A stretch of DNA of 18,569 bases from JAVBOF01 sp031550915 (lineage in GTDB: Bacteria > Bacillota > Clostridia > Christensenellales > MGBC116941): NCBI GenBank assembly GCA_031550915.1, contig JAVBOF010000094.1, positions 1-18,569 of the forward strand, in the 5' to 3' direction. The first letter of the stretch is position 1. Each line of letters starts with the position of its first letter. The notes beneath the pieces were generated by a model. That model was not told where the DNA came from, ran no database searches, and worked only from the letters and a program-made list of their open reading frames with translations. A program made the translations under genes and the position numbers. Below, one piece after another: positions 1 to 6,569 of this stretch.

Positions 1-94
1 CAACCGCCTGGGCGGCTTTGAATATAGCCCATACGATCTTTTCCCTTTCAAAATGCACGATGCGGCCATCGCGTTTCTGGATCTGATTTAGCAT
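1..94 (-). CDS. nrdD: ATP-cone ribonucleotide reductase, N-terminal fragment (probably anaerobic NrdD)
   Basis: Only the first 31 codons lie in the window; the gene continues past the left edge. Reading from the ATG at 94-92 the protein begins MLNQIQKRDGRIVHFEREKI and continues into AIFKAAQAV. This is the pattern of an ATP-cone, the nucleotide-binding regulatory domain at the N-terminus of many ribonucleotide reductases. The KRDG-R-V-F-EKI-AIFKAAQAV wording resembles clostridial class III (anaerobic, glycyl-radical) NrdD, which reduces ribonucleoside triphosphates to deoxyribonucleotides. A class II NrdJ also carries such a domain and cannot be excluded from so short a piece. NrdR itself is less likely because the cone is at the very N-terminus with no zinc ribbon before it. 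A GTGAGG ribosome site lies 6 bases before the start. Paired NrdR boxes upstream independently support a ribonucleotide reductase. Confidence 0.68.
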   Translation of the reverse strand, partial: MLNQIQKRDGRIVHFEREKIVWAIFKAAQAV

Positions 95-160
95 AACAAC
101 CTCACAATTATAAAATTTGATGAACCATGATTTACTGCCAACGGCATAAAGAAAAATTGA

Positions 161-207
161 ATACTATATATTGTATTAACTTAGATGCACTACACCATAT
201 ATGGTAA
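161..207. promoter_or_regulatory. Paired NrdR boxes
   Basis: Two 16-base near-palindromes, ATACTATATATTGTAT (161-176) and ACACCATATATGGTAA (192-207), resemble the NrdR consensus acaCwAtATaTwGtgt. Their centres are 31 bases apart, three helical turns, which is the characteristic spacing of tandem NrdR sites. NrdR is the ATP/dATP-sensing repressor of ribonucleotide reductase operons. The right-hand box covers the predicted -10 of the adjacent gene. Confidence 0.72.
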
Positions 208-229
208 TACGAAGAGTAATCAATGTCAA
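201..229 (-). promoter_or_regulatory. Promoter of the ribonucleotide reductase gene
   Basis: On the minus strand there is a perfect -35 TTGACA (229-224), a 17-base spacer and a -10 TACCAT (206-201, 4 of 6 matches). The -10 lies inside the downstream-facing NrdR box at 192-207, the expected layout for repression. The predicted start is near 194, giving a leader of about 100 nt. Confidence 0.55.
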
Positions 230-272
230 TACTTTTCAACAACATTTTGCTTATATAACTTATCGGGCTAAA

Positions 273-288
273 TGCTTTTATAAAAGCA
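273..288. repeat. Perfect 16-base palindrome between divergent promoters
   Basis: TGCTTTTATAAAAGCA reads identically on both strands. It sits between the reductase promoter and the ychF promoter. It could be a regulator site or a small hairpin; A-richness on its right side would give only a weak terminator. No regulator can be assigned from sequence. Confidence 0.5.
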
Positions 289-370
289 AAAAAAGCACGT
301 CCTTATCTTTTTTTAAACGTATATTTAGTTCTGTGGATAAATAGAAAGTTCAATATAATGGAAAGCTTCG

Positions 371-399
371 TTGCGGCTGGCAAATAATTGAGGTATACT
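371..399 (+). promoter_or_regulatory. Promoter of ychF
   Basis: A -35 TTGCGG (371-376), a 17-base spacer and a -10 TATACT (394-399) give a good housekeeping-type promoter, with a start near 406 and a short leader containing AGAGAGG before the ATG at 433. Confidence 0.65.
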
Positions 400-432
400 T
401 TTATTTAAGCTATTTAAGAGAGGAAACAAAAT

Positions 433-1530
433 ATGAAACTTGGTGTGGTTGGCATGCCGAACGTCGGCAAAAGCACACTTTTCAACGCACTGACTAATGC
501 AGGGGCGCAAAGCGCGAATTACCCGTTTTGTACTATAGAACCCAATGTTGGTATCGTTGCGGTGCCGGACGAACGCCTGAGCGTATTGGCAAGGATGTAT
601 GATCCGGAAAAAGTGACGCCGGCGGTTATAGAGTTTGTGGATATTGCGGGGCTGGTGCAGGGCGCAAGCAAGGGCGAAGGGCTTGGCAATAAATTTCTTT
701 CCCATATACGGGAAGTCGATGCGATTGTGCATGTTGTAAGATGCTTTGAGGATGAAAATATAGTACATGTGGCAGGCAGTGTAAACCCGCTGCGGGATGT
801 GGAAATAATCGAAACAGAGCTTTTGCTTGCAGACCTTGAGACAATAGAAAAGCGTATAGACAGAACGCAGAAGATGGCAAAATCGGGCGATAAAAAGCTT
901 GCGGAAGAGCTCAAGCATCTTATGGACATAAAGGCGGCGATGGAAAAAGGTATACCCGCAAGGGCTACGGCTGCCGCAATAGAGGACGAGGCTTTTATGG
1001 ATTCACTTTTTTTGCTTACCGGCAAGAAAGTCATCTATGCAGCCAATGTTTCCGAGGAGGATATAGCGAAGCCCGCCTCAGAGCTGGAAAACGTAAAGCC
1101 GCTTATAGCGCTTGCAGAGAAGCAGGGCAGCAGGGTGATGGTGTTCTCGGCCAAGGTGGAATCGGATATTTCTGAGCTTTCCGAGGATGAAAGGGCTGAA
1201 TTCCTTGAAGCGCTTGGTATAGAAAGATCCGGCTTAGACAGGCTTGTAGTGGAATGTTATGAACTACTTGGGCTGATAAGCTATCTGACCGCGGGGCCAA
1301 AGGAGGTTCGCGCATGGACTATTATAAAGGGTACGAAGGCGCCGCAGGCAGCGGGTAAGATACATACGGATTTTGAGCGCGGTTTTATCCGTGCGGAGAT
1401 CGTGCATTATGATACGCTGGTGGAGCACGGGTCTATGCAGGCGGCTAAGGAAGCGGGACTTGTGCGTTCCGAAGGTAAGGAATATATTATAAACGATGGC
1501 GACGTAGTATTGTTTAGGTTCAACGTATAA
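433..1530 (+). CDS. ychF: YchF/OLA1-family redox-regulated P-loop ATPase
   Basis: This 365-residue protein is full length for the near-universal YchF (Obg-like ATPase) family, a ribosome-associated nucleotidase of the Obg branch implicated in translation and oxidative stress responses. The P-loop GMPNVGKST is at residues 7-15, the switch region FVDIAGLVQGASKGEG near 68-83, and the fourth motif reads NVSE (205-208). NxxE in place of the GTPase NKxD is the family hallmark and is linked to ATP rather than GTP preference. A helical coiled-coil insertion follows at about 130-175, and the C-terminal about 85 residues form the TGS domain (from about KEVRAWTIIKGTKAP). The start is supported by AGAGAGG about 8 bases upstream. 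The next gene begins 28 bases after the stop, so the two are probably cotranscribed. Confidence 0.96.
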   Translation: MKLGVVGMPNVGKSTLFNALTNAGAQSANYPFCTIEPNVGIVAVPDERLSVLARMYDPEKVTPAVIEFVDIAGLVQGASKGEGLGNKFLSHIREVDAIVHVVRCFEDENIVHVAGSVNPLRDVEIIETELLLADLETIEKRIDRTQKMAKSGDKKLAEELKHLMDIKAAMEKGIPARATAAAIEDEAFMDSLFLLTGKKVIYAANVSEEDIAKPASELENVKPLIALAEKQGSRVMVFSAKVESDISELSEDERAEFLEALGIERSGLDRLVVECYELLGLISYLTAGPKEVRAWTIIKGTKAPQAAGKIHTDFERGFIRAEIVHYDTLVEHGSMQAAKEAGLVRSEGKEYIINDGDVVLFRFNV

Positions 1531-1558
1531 AGAGGGCATTTAAGCGGGAGGAAGAGAA

Positions 1559-2689
1559 ATGGAATACAGGAAACTTGGGAAATTGGGTTACGATGTATCT
1601 GCTCTTGGGTTTGGATGCATGAGGTTGCCTCAAACGGATGAAGAGCTGATCAGTGCGAATATCGACGAGAAGATGGCTACAAAAATGGTTCGGGGGGCCT
1701 TGGACAGGGGCGTGAACTATATTGATACCGCCTATCTATATCATTATGGCGCAAGCGAAGAATTCTTGGGCAGGGCTCTAAAAGACGGTTACCGCGACAA
1801 GGTGATGCTGGCTACAAAATTGCCGGTCGGGTTCATAAAATCTGGCAGTGAATTCAATATAAAGCTGGACGAGCAGCTAAAAAGGCTTCAAACGGATACC
1901 ATCGATTTTTACTTGCTTCATGCTTTAAATAGAAATCTCTGGGATTTCGTTAAGAATGAAGGCATCATTGAATTGGCGGAAGCCGCAAAAAAAGCCGGTA
2001 AGATAAAGCATATAGGTTTTTCGTTCCACGATGACTATGGCACATTCGAGCAGATCATTAACGAATATGATTCTTGGGATATGTGCCAGATACAATATAA
2101 TTTTATGGATACAGAAGATTTTCCAGGGACAAGAGGTTTGAAGCTCGCCGCGTCCAAAGATATCGGCGTTGTAGTAATGGAACCGTTGCGAGGCGGCAAA
2201 CTGGCAAATCCGGTCCAGGAAATAACCGATCTCCTGAAGGAAAGCGGATACAAGGAAAGCCTTGTTGAGTTGGCTTTAAAATGGGTTTGGAGCCAAAAAG
2301 AGGTATCTTTACTGTTAAGTGGCATGTCAGACCAGCAGCAGGTTGACGATAATTTGGTTTACGCAGAGAGATCCGGCGTAAACAAGATAACAAAAGAAGA
2401 GCTGGAGCTTATTGCAAAGATAAAGGAATTATATGCTAAACGTACCGTTATCCCTTGCACAGGCTGTAGCTATTGCATGCCATGCCCGCAGGGTATCAAT
2501 ATTCCGATGACGCTGGACACATATAACGATGCCGTGGTATATAAATATTTAATTGAATCCAAGCGCTTTTACAGTATATTTGGCAAGGAAGCTTCAAAAT
2601 GTGTGCAATGCAAAGAATGCGAAAGCAAATGTCCCCAGTCTATCAAAATCAGCGACTGGATGGCAGAGATTGATACGGCGCTGACTTGA
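1559..2689 (+). CDS. Aldo/keto reductase with C-terminal 2[4Fe-4S] ferredoxin domain
   Basis: This 376-residue protein starts with the typical AKR opening (MEYRKLGKLGYDVSALGFGC) and keeps the catalytic tetrad: Asp56 and Tyr61 in YIDTAYLY, Lys87 in LATKLP, and His121 in DFYLLHAL. Such (beta/alpha)8 enzymes reduce carbonyl groups with NAD(P)H. The C-terminal 80 residues add two cysteine clusters: C300-C303-C306-C309-P, and C348-C351-C354-C358-P in the classical CxxCxxCxxxCP form. That tail defines a subgroup common in anaerobes, in which electrons may pass through iron-sulfur clusters. The physiological substrate is unknown. The ribosome site GGGAGG lies about 8 bases before the ATG. The gene is second in a unit with ychF and is followed by a strong terminator. 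Confidence 0.93.
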   Translation: MEYRKLGKLGYDVSALGFGCMRLPQTDEELISANIDEKMATKMVRGALDRGVNYIDTAYLYHYGASEEFLGRALKDGYRDKVMLATKLPVGFIKSGSEFNIKLDEQLKRLQTDTIDFYLLHALNRNLWDFVKNEGIIELAEAAKKAGKIKHIGFSFHDDYGTFEQIINEYDSWDMCQIQYNFMDTEDFPGTRGLKLAASKDIGVVVMEPLRGGKLANPVQEITDLLKESGYKESLVELALKWVWSQKEVSLLLSGMSDQQQVDDNLVYAERSGVNKITKEELELIAKIKELYAKRTVIPCTGCSYCMPCPQGINIPMTLDTYNDAVVYKYLIESKRFYSIFGKEASKCVQCKECESKCPQSIKISDWMAEIDTALT

Positions 2690-2712
2690 AACGAAAGAAG
2701 CGGAAATAAGAC

Positions 2713-2745
2713 AAGAGATGGTATAGCAGCCATCTCTTTTGTTTT
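2713..2745 (+). terminator. Intrinsic terminator of the ychF-aldo/keto reductase unit
   Basis: A 9-base stem AAGAGATGG (2713-2721) pairs with CCATCTCTT (2730-2738) around an 8-base loop and runs into TTTTGTTTT. The convergent PHP gene ends at 2781, so the hairpin may also act weakly in the other direction. Confidence 0.85.
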
Positions 2746-2780
2746 ATAACAGATATTCCCCAATTGGCCTACACAGTATA

Positions 2781-3584
2781 TCAAATAGTGTAAAACTCCG
2801 GCTTGCGCTTACGAAAGACAGTCAAATACTTGAAGCCGGCTTTTTTCGCAATCGATCCGGCTATTTCCAAATGTGCGCCGACGCCTTCTGCCCTGTGGCA
2901 GTCAGAACCCAGGGTCAAAATCTCCCCGCCTAGCTCTTTATATCGGGTCAAGACACTCAAGGAGGGCATTTCGAAGCCTTTTCGAGAATATGCAGACATA
3001 TTTATTTCAAGCCCTTTGTTTTTTCTGATGATAAACTTCAATAGCTCGTCAAAAACATCCTTTGCATCATTATATTCAAAATTCCTATGTTCATATGGCG
3101 CCCATTTTACCGCCGTACACAAATGCGCCAGAGCGTCATATTCATCGAAATTCCTTATGGCTTTATACGTCTCCTGAAGATAGAGCGTACAAGCTTCGAA
3201 AAAATCCTTTCCTTCATACCAATGCCTGTAATAAGGATCTTCACCGTCTATGCAATGCTGGGCCGCGAGAATGAAGTCCAAACCGCTCCCGCCAGACAAC
3301 TTTGCCATCTGCTCCTTTTCCATACCAGGCACAATGCCAAGCTCCACGCCAAACAGTATTTCGATATCCTTGTTATCCTTATATGCAGATATGACCCTTG
3401 CTTTGTTCGCGTCGTACTCCTCCCATAAGAAATTGAATGCGACGCTATCCTCAGGGTAAAACATATCGATATGATCGGTGAAACATAAGCCTTTCAAGCC
3501 TTTATCTATTGCAGCTTGAACTACTTCAACAGCATCAGCCTCAGAATCTGCAGATAAAGAACAGTGGACGTGAAGATCGTACAT
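2781..3584 (-). CDS. PHP-domain phosphatase, HisJ-like (histidinol-phosphatase family)
   Basis: The protein has 267 residues from the ATG at 3584-3582. I chose this start because GAGG lies five bases before it; an in-frame TTG at 3605 is also open but lacks such a site and would overlap leuS. PHP-fold metal ligands are visible in order: H5 and H7 in DLHVH, D13, FTDH (H38), GVELG (E81), AAQH (H110), AHL (H154), and GSDCH (D228, H230). Layout and length match HisJ/HisK-type histidinol phosphate phosphatases. No other his gene is in the window, so the true substrate could be another phosphoester. The gene follows leuS by only seven bases with its ribosome site across the leuS stop, which suggests translational coupling. 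Confidence 0.85.
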   Translation of the reverse strand: MYDLHVHCSLSADSEADAVEVVQAAIDKGLKGLCFTDHIDMFYPEDSVAFNFLWEEYDANKARVISAYKDNKDIEILFGVELGIVPGMEKEQMAKLSGGSGLDFILAAQHCIDGEDPYYRHWYEGKDFFEACTLYLQETYKAIRNFDEYDALAHLCTAVKWAPYEHRNFEYNDAKDVFDELLKFIIRKNKGLEINMSAYSRKGFEMPSLSVLTRYKELGGEILTLGSDCHRAEGVGAHLEIAGSIAKKAGFKYLTVFRKRKPEFYTI

Positions 3585-3591
3585 ACCAACC

Positions 3592-6030
3592 TCAGGATAT
3601 AACAATATTTATTAATCGGTCTTTGATGATTATTATTTTCCGCAACTCCTTGCCGTCGAGTAAATGTGATATCTTATCATCCGCCAAAACGGCGGCTTTT
3701 ACTTCCTCATCGCCGGTACCGGAAGGCAATTCAATTTTGCCTCGAAGCTTTCCGTTTATCTGCACTCCAAGCTCAATGATATTCTTTACCAAAGCACTTT
3801 CGTCGTACATCGGCCATTTCTGCGAATGAACCGAATAATCATAGCCAAGATTATCCCAAAGCTCTTCTGCAATATGCGGTATAAACGGCGCGGTCAGCAG
3901 AAGTAGATCCTTGACGGCATCATGCAGTAATGAGGGATTTACGTCGCCATCGATGTATTTATATAGGGCGTTTACATATTCCATGAGCCTCGCGACGGCG
4001 GTATTGAACTGGAACCTATCCATATCGAAGGTTATCGATTTTATTGAGCTGTGCCGGACGTAGTTGAGCTCCGCATCGGCTCCCGTAGGTAACGATTCCA
4101 AGTCTCCGTCCTTTTTCATATCCACGGTTTTTTCAACGAGCCTTTCAAACCGTTCAATAAACCTGCGAATGGCTTTTATACCGTCGTCACTCCACGCGCC
4201 GCCATCAAAGTAATTGAAACCGAACATGAGGTACATACGGAATACATCAGCCCCGTTTGCCTCAACATAGGAATCCGGAGATACTACATTACCCTTCGAT
4301 TTGCTCATGCGGTTTCCGTCCGGTCCCAAAATCACACCCTGATGTACCAGTGAAAGGAACGGCTCCGAAAAATCTAAATGCCCGAGATCCCGCAAGGCTT
4401 TTGTAAAGAACCTGGCATACAGCAGATGCATACACGCATGCTCCGCCCCGCCTATATATTTGTCCACTGGAAGCATTTTATTGATCCATTCCCTGTTCCA
4501 TGCTTCCTTGTCGTTCTTGTTGTCTGGATAGCGCAAAAAATACCAGGACGAGCAAACGAAGGTATCCATTGTATCTGCATCCCTTTTGGCATCCGCACCA
4601 CATTTTGGGCATTTTGCGTTCATAAACCCTTCATGCCGTAGAAGCGGGGATGTACCATCCGGCCTAAAATCTACATCATACGGTAATAATACAGGCAGCT
4701 GGTCCTCTGGCACTGGTACCGTTCCGCAGCTTTCGCAGTGTATTATCGGTATTGGCGCACCCCAATAACGCTGCCGCGATATGAGCCAGTCCCTAAGGCG
4801 GTAGTTTATCTTAGGCAGGCCGCTATCATTTTCCGAAAGCTTTTGCAAGATAGCCATCTTACCTTCTTCGGTCTTCAATCCATTGAAATCCTGGCTGTTG
4901 ACCATTTCGCCGTATTCCACAAACGGCAAAGAATCTTCAACATTGCCTATACCCTTTATAACACGCTCAATCTTCAGGCCAAACTTCTCTGCAAATGCGT
5001 AGTCCCTCTCGTCGTGCGCCGGAACGGCCATAACGCAACCAGTACCATAGGAAGCCAACACATAGTCAGCTATCCAAATGGGCACTTCCCTGCCGTTTAT
5101 TGGATTTATTGCATATGAGCCCGTAAAGACGCCCGTTTTTTCCCGGACCGTAGAAAGCCTGTCTATTTCGCTTGATTGCGAAGCATAATTTTTATACGCT
5201 TCAACGGCCTCTTTATTATCTTCTGTTGTAAGCGCTTCTACAATTGTGCTTTCTGGCGAAAGGACCACATAGGTGCAGCCAAAAAGTGTATCCGCACGCG
5301 TTGTAAATACTTTAAACGAAAGATCTGAGTCCTTTACCCTGAAAAGTATCTCTCCCCCTACTGATTTACCGATCCAATTTCGCTGCATCTGCTTTGTCTT
5401 CTCGGGCCAATCAAGCCCGTCCAGATCACTCAGCAATTCCTCGGCATAATCGGTTATCTTAAAAAACCATTGAGTCAGGTTTTTTCTTGTTACTATCGCG
5501 GAACAGCGCTCACATTCACCGTCGATAACCTGCTCGTTTGCCAAAACCGTGTTGCAGGAAGGGCAATAGTTAACCGGAGCTTCCTTACGGTAAGCAAGTC
5601 CTTTGCGGTAGAGCTCCAAAAAGCACCATTGAGTCCACCTGTAATAGTCAGGCGAGCAGGTTTGTAAAGTATATTCCCAATCATATGTTGGGCCGATCGC
5701 CTTTAGCTGATCCTCCATTGTTTTGATATTTGCGATGGTACTGTCTTGGGGATGGACACCTGATTTAATGGCATAGTTCTCAGCGGGAAGCCCAAAAGCA
5801 TCAAAACCCATCGGCTGGAAGACTTCAAAACCTTGCATACGCTTGAACCGCGCGTAAGAATCCGAAGGCCCGTAATTATACCAATGTCCGATATGCAACC
5901 TGGCCCCTGAAGGATAGGGCAGCATTTCCAAAACATAAAGTTTCCTTTCTGCCTTATTCTCGTGAAACTTATATAATCCGCTTTCGTCCCATTTTTTTTG
6001 CCACTTTTTTTCGATAGCTTTATAATCCAT
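3592..6030 (-). CDS. leuS: Leucyl-tRNA synthetase
   Basis: This 812-residue class I synthetase attaches leucine to tRNA-Leu in the cytoplasm. The HIGH motif is at residues 46-49 (LHIGHWYNYGPSD, a variant of the more common HxGHxRNYTIGD wording) and the KMSKS-type loop reads NRMSKSKGN at about 573-580. The first zinc-binding cysteine pairs appear in NYCPSC and ECERC, and a second set in CESCG and CPKCG. The CP1 editing domain (about 220-410) is present with TTRADTLFG and GTGCVMAVPAHDERD, whose aspartate region is needed to hydrolyse mischarged tRNA. Length and domain order are normal for the family. An AGGTGG ribosome site precedes the ATG. A consensus promoter lies about 65 bases upstream, with a short leader holding a hairpin and T-tract. 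The PHP gene is cotranscribed behind it. Confidence 0.98.
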   Translation of the reverse strand: MDYKAIEKKWQKKWDESGLYKFHENKAERKLYVLEMLPYPSGARLHIGHWYNYGPSDSYARFKRMQGFEVFQPMGFDAFGLPAENYAIKSGVHPQDSTIANIKTMEDQLKAIGPTYDWEYTLQTCSPDYYRWTQWCFLELYRKGLAYRKEAPVNYCPSCNTVLANEQVIDGECERCSAIVTRKNLTQWFFKITDYAEELLSDLDGLDWPEKTKQMQRNWIGKSVGGEILFRVKDSDLSFKVFTTRADTLFGCTYVVLSPESTIVEALTTEDNKEAVEAYKNYASQSSEIDRLSTVREKTGVFTGSYAINPINGREVPIWIADYVLASYGTGCVMAVPAHDERDYAFAEKFGLKIERVIKGIGNVEDSLPFVEYGEMVNSQDFNGLKTEEGKMAILQKLSENDSGLPKINYRLRDWLISRQRYWGAPIPIIHCESCGTVPVPEDQLPVLLPYDVDFRPDGTSPLLRHEGFMNAKCPKCGADAKRDADTMDTFVCSSWYFLRYPDNKNDKEAWNREWINKMLPVDKYIGGAEHACMHLLYARFFTKALRDLGHLDFSEPFLSLVHQGVILGPDGNRMSKSKGNVVSPDSYVEANGADVFRMYLMFGFNYFDGGAWSDDGIKAIRRFIERFERLVEKTVDMKKDGDLESLPTGADAELNYVRHSSIKSITFDMDRFQFNTAVARLMEYVNALYKYIDGDVNPSLLHDAVKDLLLLTAPFIPHIAEELWDNLGYDYSVHSQKWPMYDESALVKNIIELGVQINGKLRGKIELPSGTGDEEVKAAVLADDKISHLLDGKELRKIIIIKDRLINIVIS

Positions 6031-6041
6031 CTTTCCACCTC

Positions 6042-6073
6042 AAAAAATAAAAAACTTCCATTGCTATAGGAAG
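6042..6073 (-). terminator. Hairpin with long T-tract in the leuS leader
   Basis: On the minus strand a short 5-base stem CTTCC/GGAAG (6073-6069 with 6059-6055) is followed at once by TTTTTTATTTTTT, ending just before the leuS ribosome site. The shape is that of an attenuator or weak terminator lying between the promoter and the gene. The leader is far too short for a T-box. Function is uncertain because the stem is short. Confidence 0.4.
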
Positions 6074-6100
6074 GCGTAAAAACACGTTTCTGCGATTTTT

Positions 6101-6129
6101 ATAGTATTATAAAGGGCTGTGATTGTCAA
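6101..6129 (-). promoter_or_regulatory. Promoter of leuS
   Basis: A perfect -35 TTGACA (6129-6124), a 17-base spacer and a -10 TACTAT (6106-6101) predict a start near 6094 and a leader of about 64 nt. Confidence 0.75.
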
Positions 6130-6225
6130 TAATATGGCTTGAAAATAAGATTTAGCGTATACGACCACAATACATCTGTAACTAGGATGGATATAAAATT
6201 GGACTCCGTTTAATGGTGATTTTAA

Positions 6226-6254
6226 TTGACAAAAGGCTCTTATATTTCTATAAT
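6226..6254 (+). promoter_or_regulatory. Perfect consensus promoter of tRNA-Leu
   Basis: TTGACA (6226-6231), exactly 17 bases, then TATAAT (6249-6254). Both hexamers match the vegetative sigma consensus completely, as expected for a stable-RNA gene. The predicted start is about 12 bases before the mature tRNA. Confidence 0.85.
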
Positions 6255-6272
6255 ATACAGGCAGCTATCTAT

Positions 6273-6356
6273 GCGAGGGTGGCGGAACTGGCAGACGCGC
6301 ACGTTTGAGGGGCGTGTGGTAATACCGTACGGGTTCAAGTCCCGTCCTTCGCACCA
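6273..6356 (+). tRNA. tRNA-Leu (anticodon GAG)
   Basis: This is an 84-nt type II tRNA. The acceptor stem GCGAGGG (6273-6279) pairs with CCTTCGC (6346-6352) with one G-U pair. The discriminator is A, as required for leucine, and CCA is encoded (6354-6356). The anticodon arm CACGT-TTGAGGG-GCGTG places GAG at 6307-6309, reading CUC and CUU codons. A long variable arm (around GTGGTAATACCGTAC) and the T-arm GGGTTCAAGTCCC complete the leucine-type fold. It is divergently transcribed from leuS, whose product should charge it. Confidence 0.95.
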
Positions 6357-6360
6357 TACC

Positions 6361-6414
6361 GAGTGTTCTTACAGGACTTGAGAAGGTAGAAGCTTCTCAA
6401 AATCTTGAACACTC
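6361..6414 (+). repeat. Stacked inverted repeat directly behind tRNA-Leu
   Basis: An outer 8-base stem GAGTGTTC (6361-6368) pairs with GAACACTC (6407-6414), and an inner 8-base stem TTGAGAAG (6378-6385) pairs with CTTCTCAA (6393-6400) around a 7-base loop. It lies between the tRNA and the terminator, so it should be part of the primary transcript. It could be a processing signal or a small structured RNA. No known family is recognised. Confidence 0.5.
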
Positions 6415-6425
6415 AAACCACAGAT

Positions 6426-6454
6426 AGAGAGTAACCGAAAGGTTACTCTCTTTT
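6426..6454 (+). terminator. Intrinsic terminator of the tRNA-Leu transcript
   Basis: An 11-base perfect stem AGAGAGTAACC (6426-6436) with GGTTACTCTCT (6441-6451), closed by a stable GAAA tetraloop, runs into TTTT. Confidence 0.9.
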
Positions 6455-6473
6455 CATATGGATTTAATATAAT

Positions 6474-6512
6474 AAGAAAAAGCCCGCTTATCAAAATCTG
6501 ATAAACAGGCTT
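6474..6512 (-). terminator. Intrinsic terminator of the large secreted-protein gene
   Basis: Read on the minus strand, AAGCCTGTTTATCA pairs with TGATAAGCGGGCTT around a five-base loop with two G-T or mismatched positions, followed by a T-run ending TTTTTCTTATT. It lies about 60 bases after the stop at 6570. Confidence 0.8.
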
Positions 6513-6569
6513 AATTGTTAAAAACTCATTACTATTATAAATTCATACAATTATTTTGGCCCGTGACAT

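Noticed and set aside
325..918. A 197-codon minus-strand frame opposite ychF
   Set aside because: It lies antisense to the well-supported ychF and its promoter, has cysteine/histidine-rich low-complexity content and no family resemblance.
6017..6058. A 13-codon frame (MEVFYFLRWKDGL) overlapping the leuS start, considered as a leader peptide
   Set aside because: It has no Shine-Dalgarno site, only two leucine codons, and its coding sequence is mainly the T-tract of the leader hairpin.
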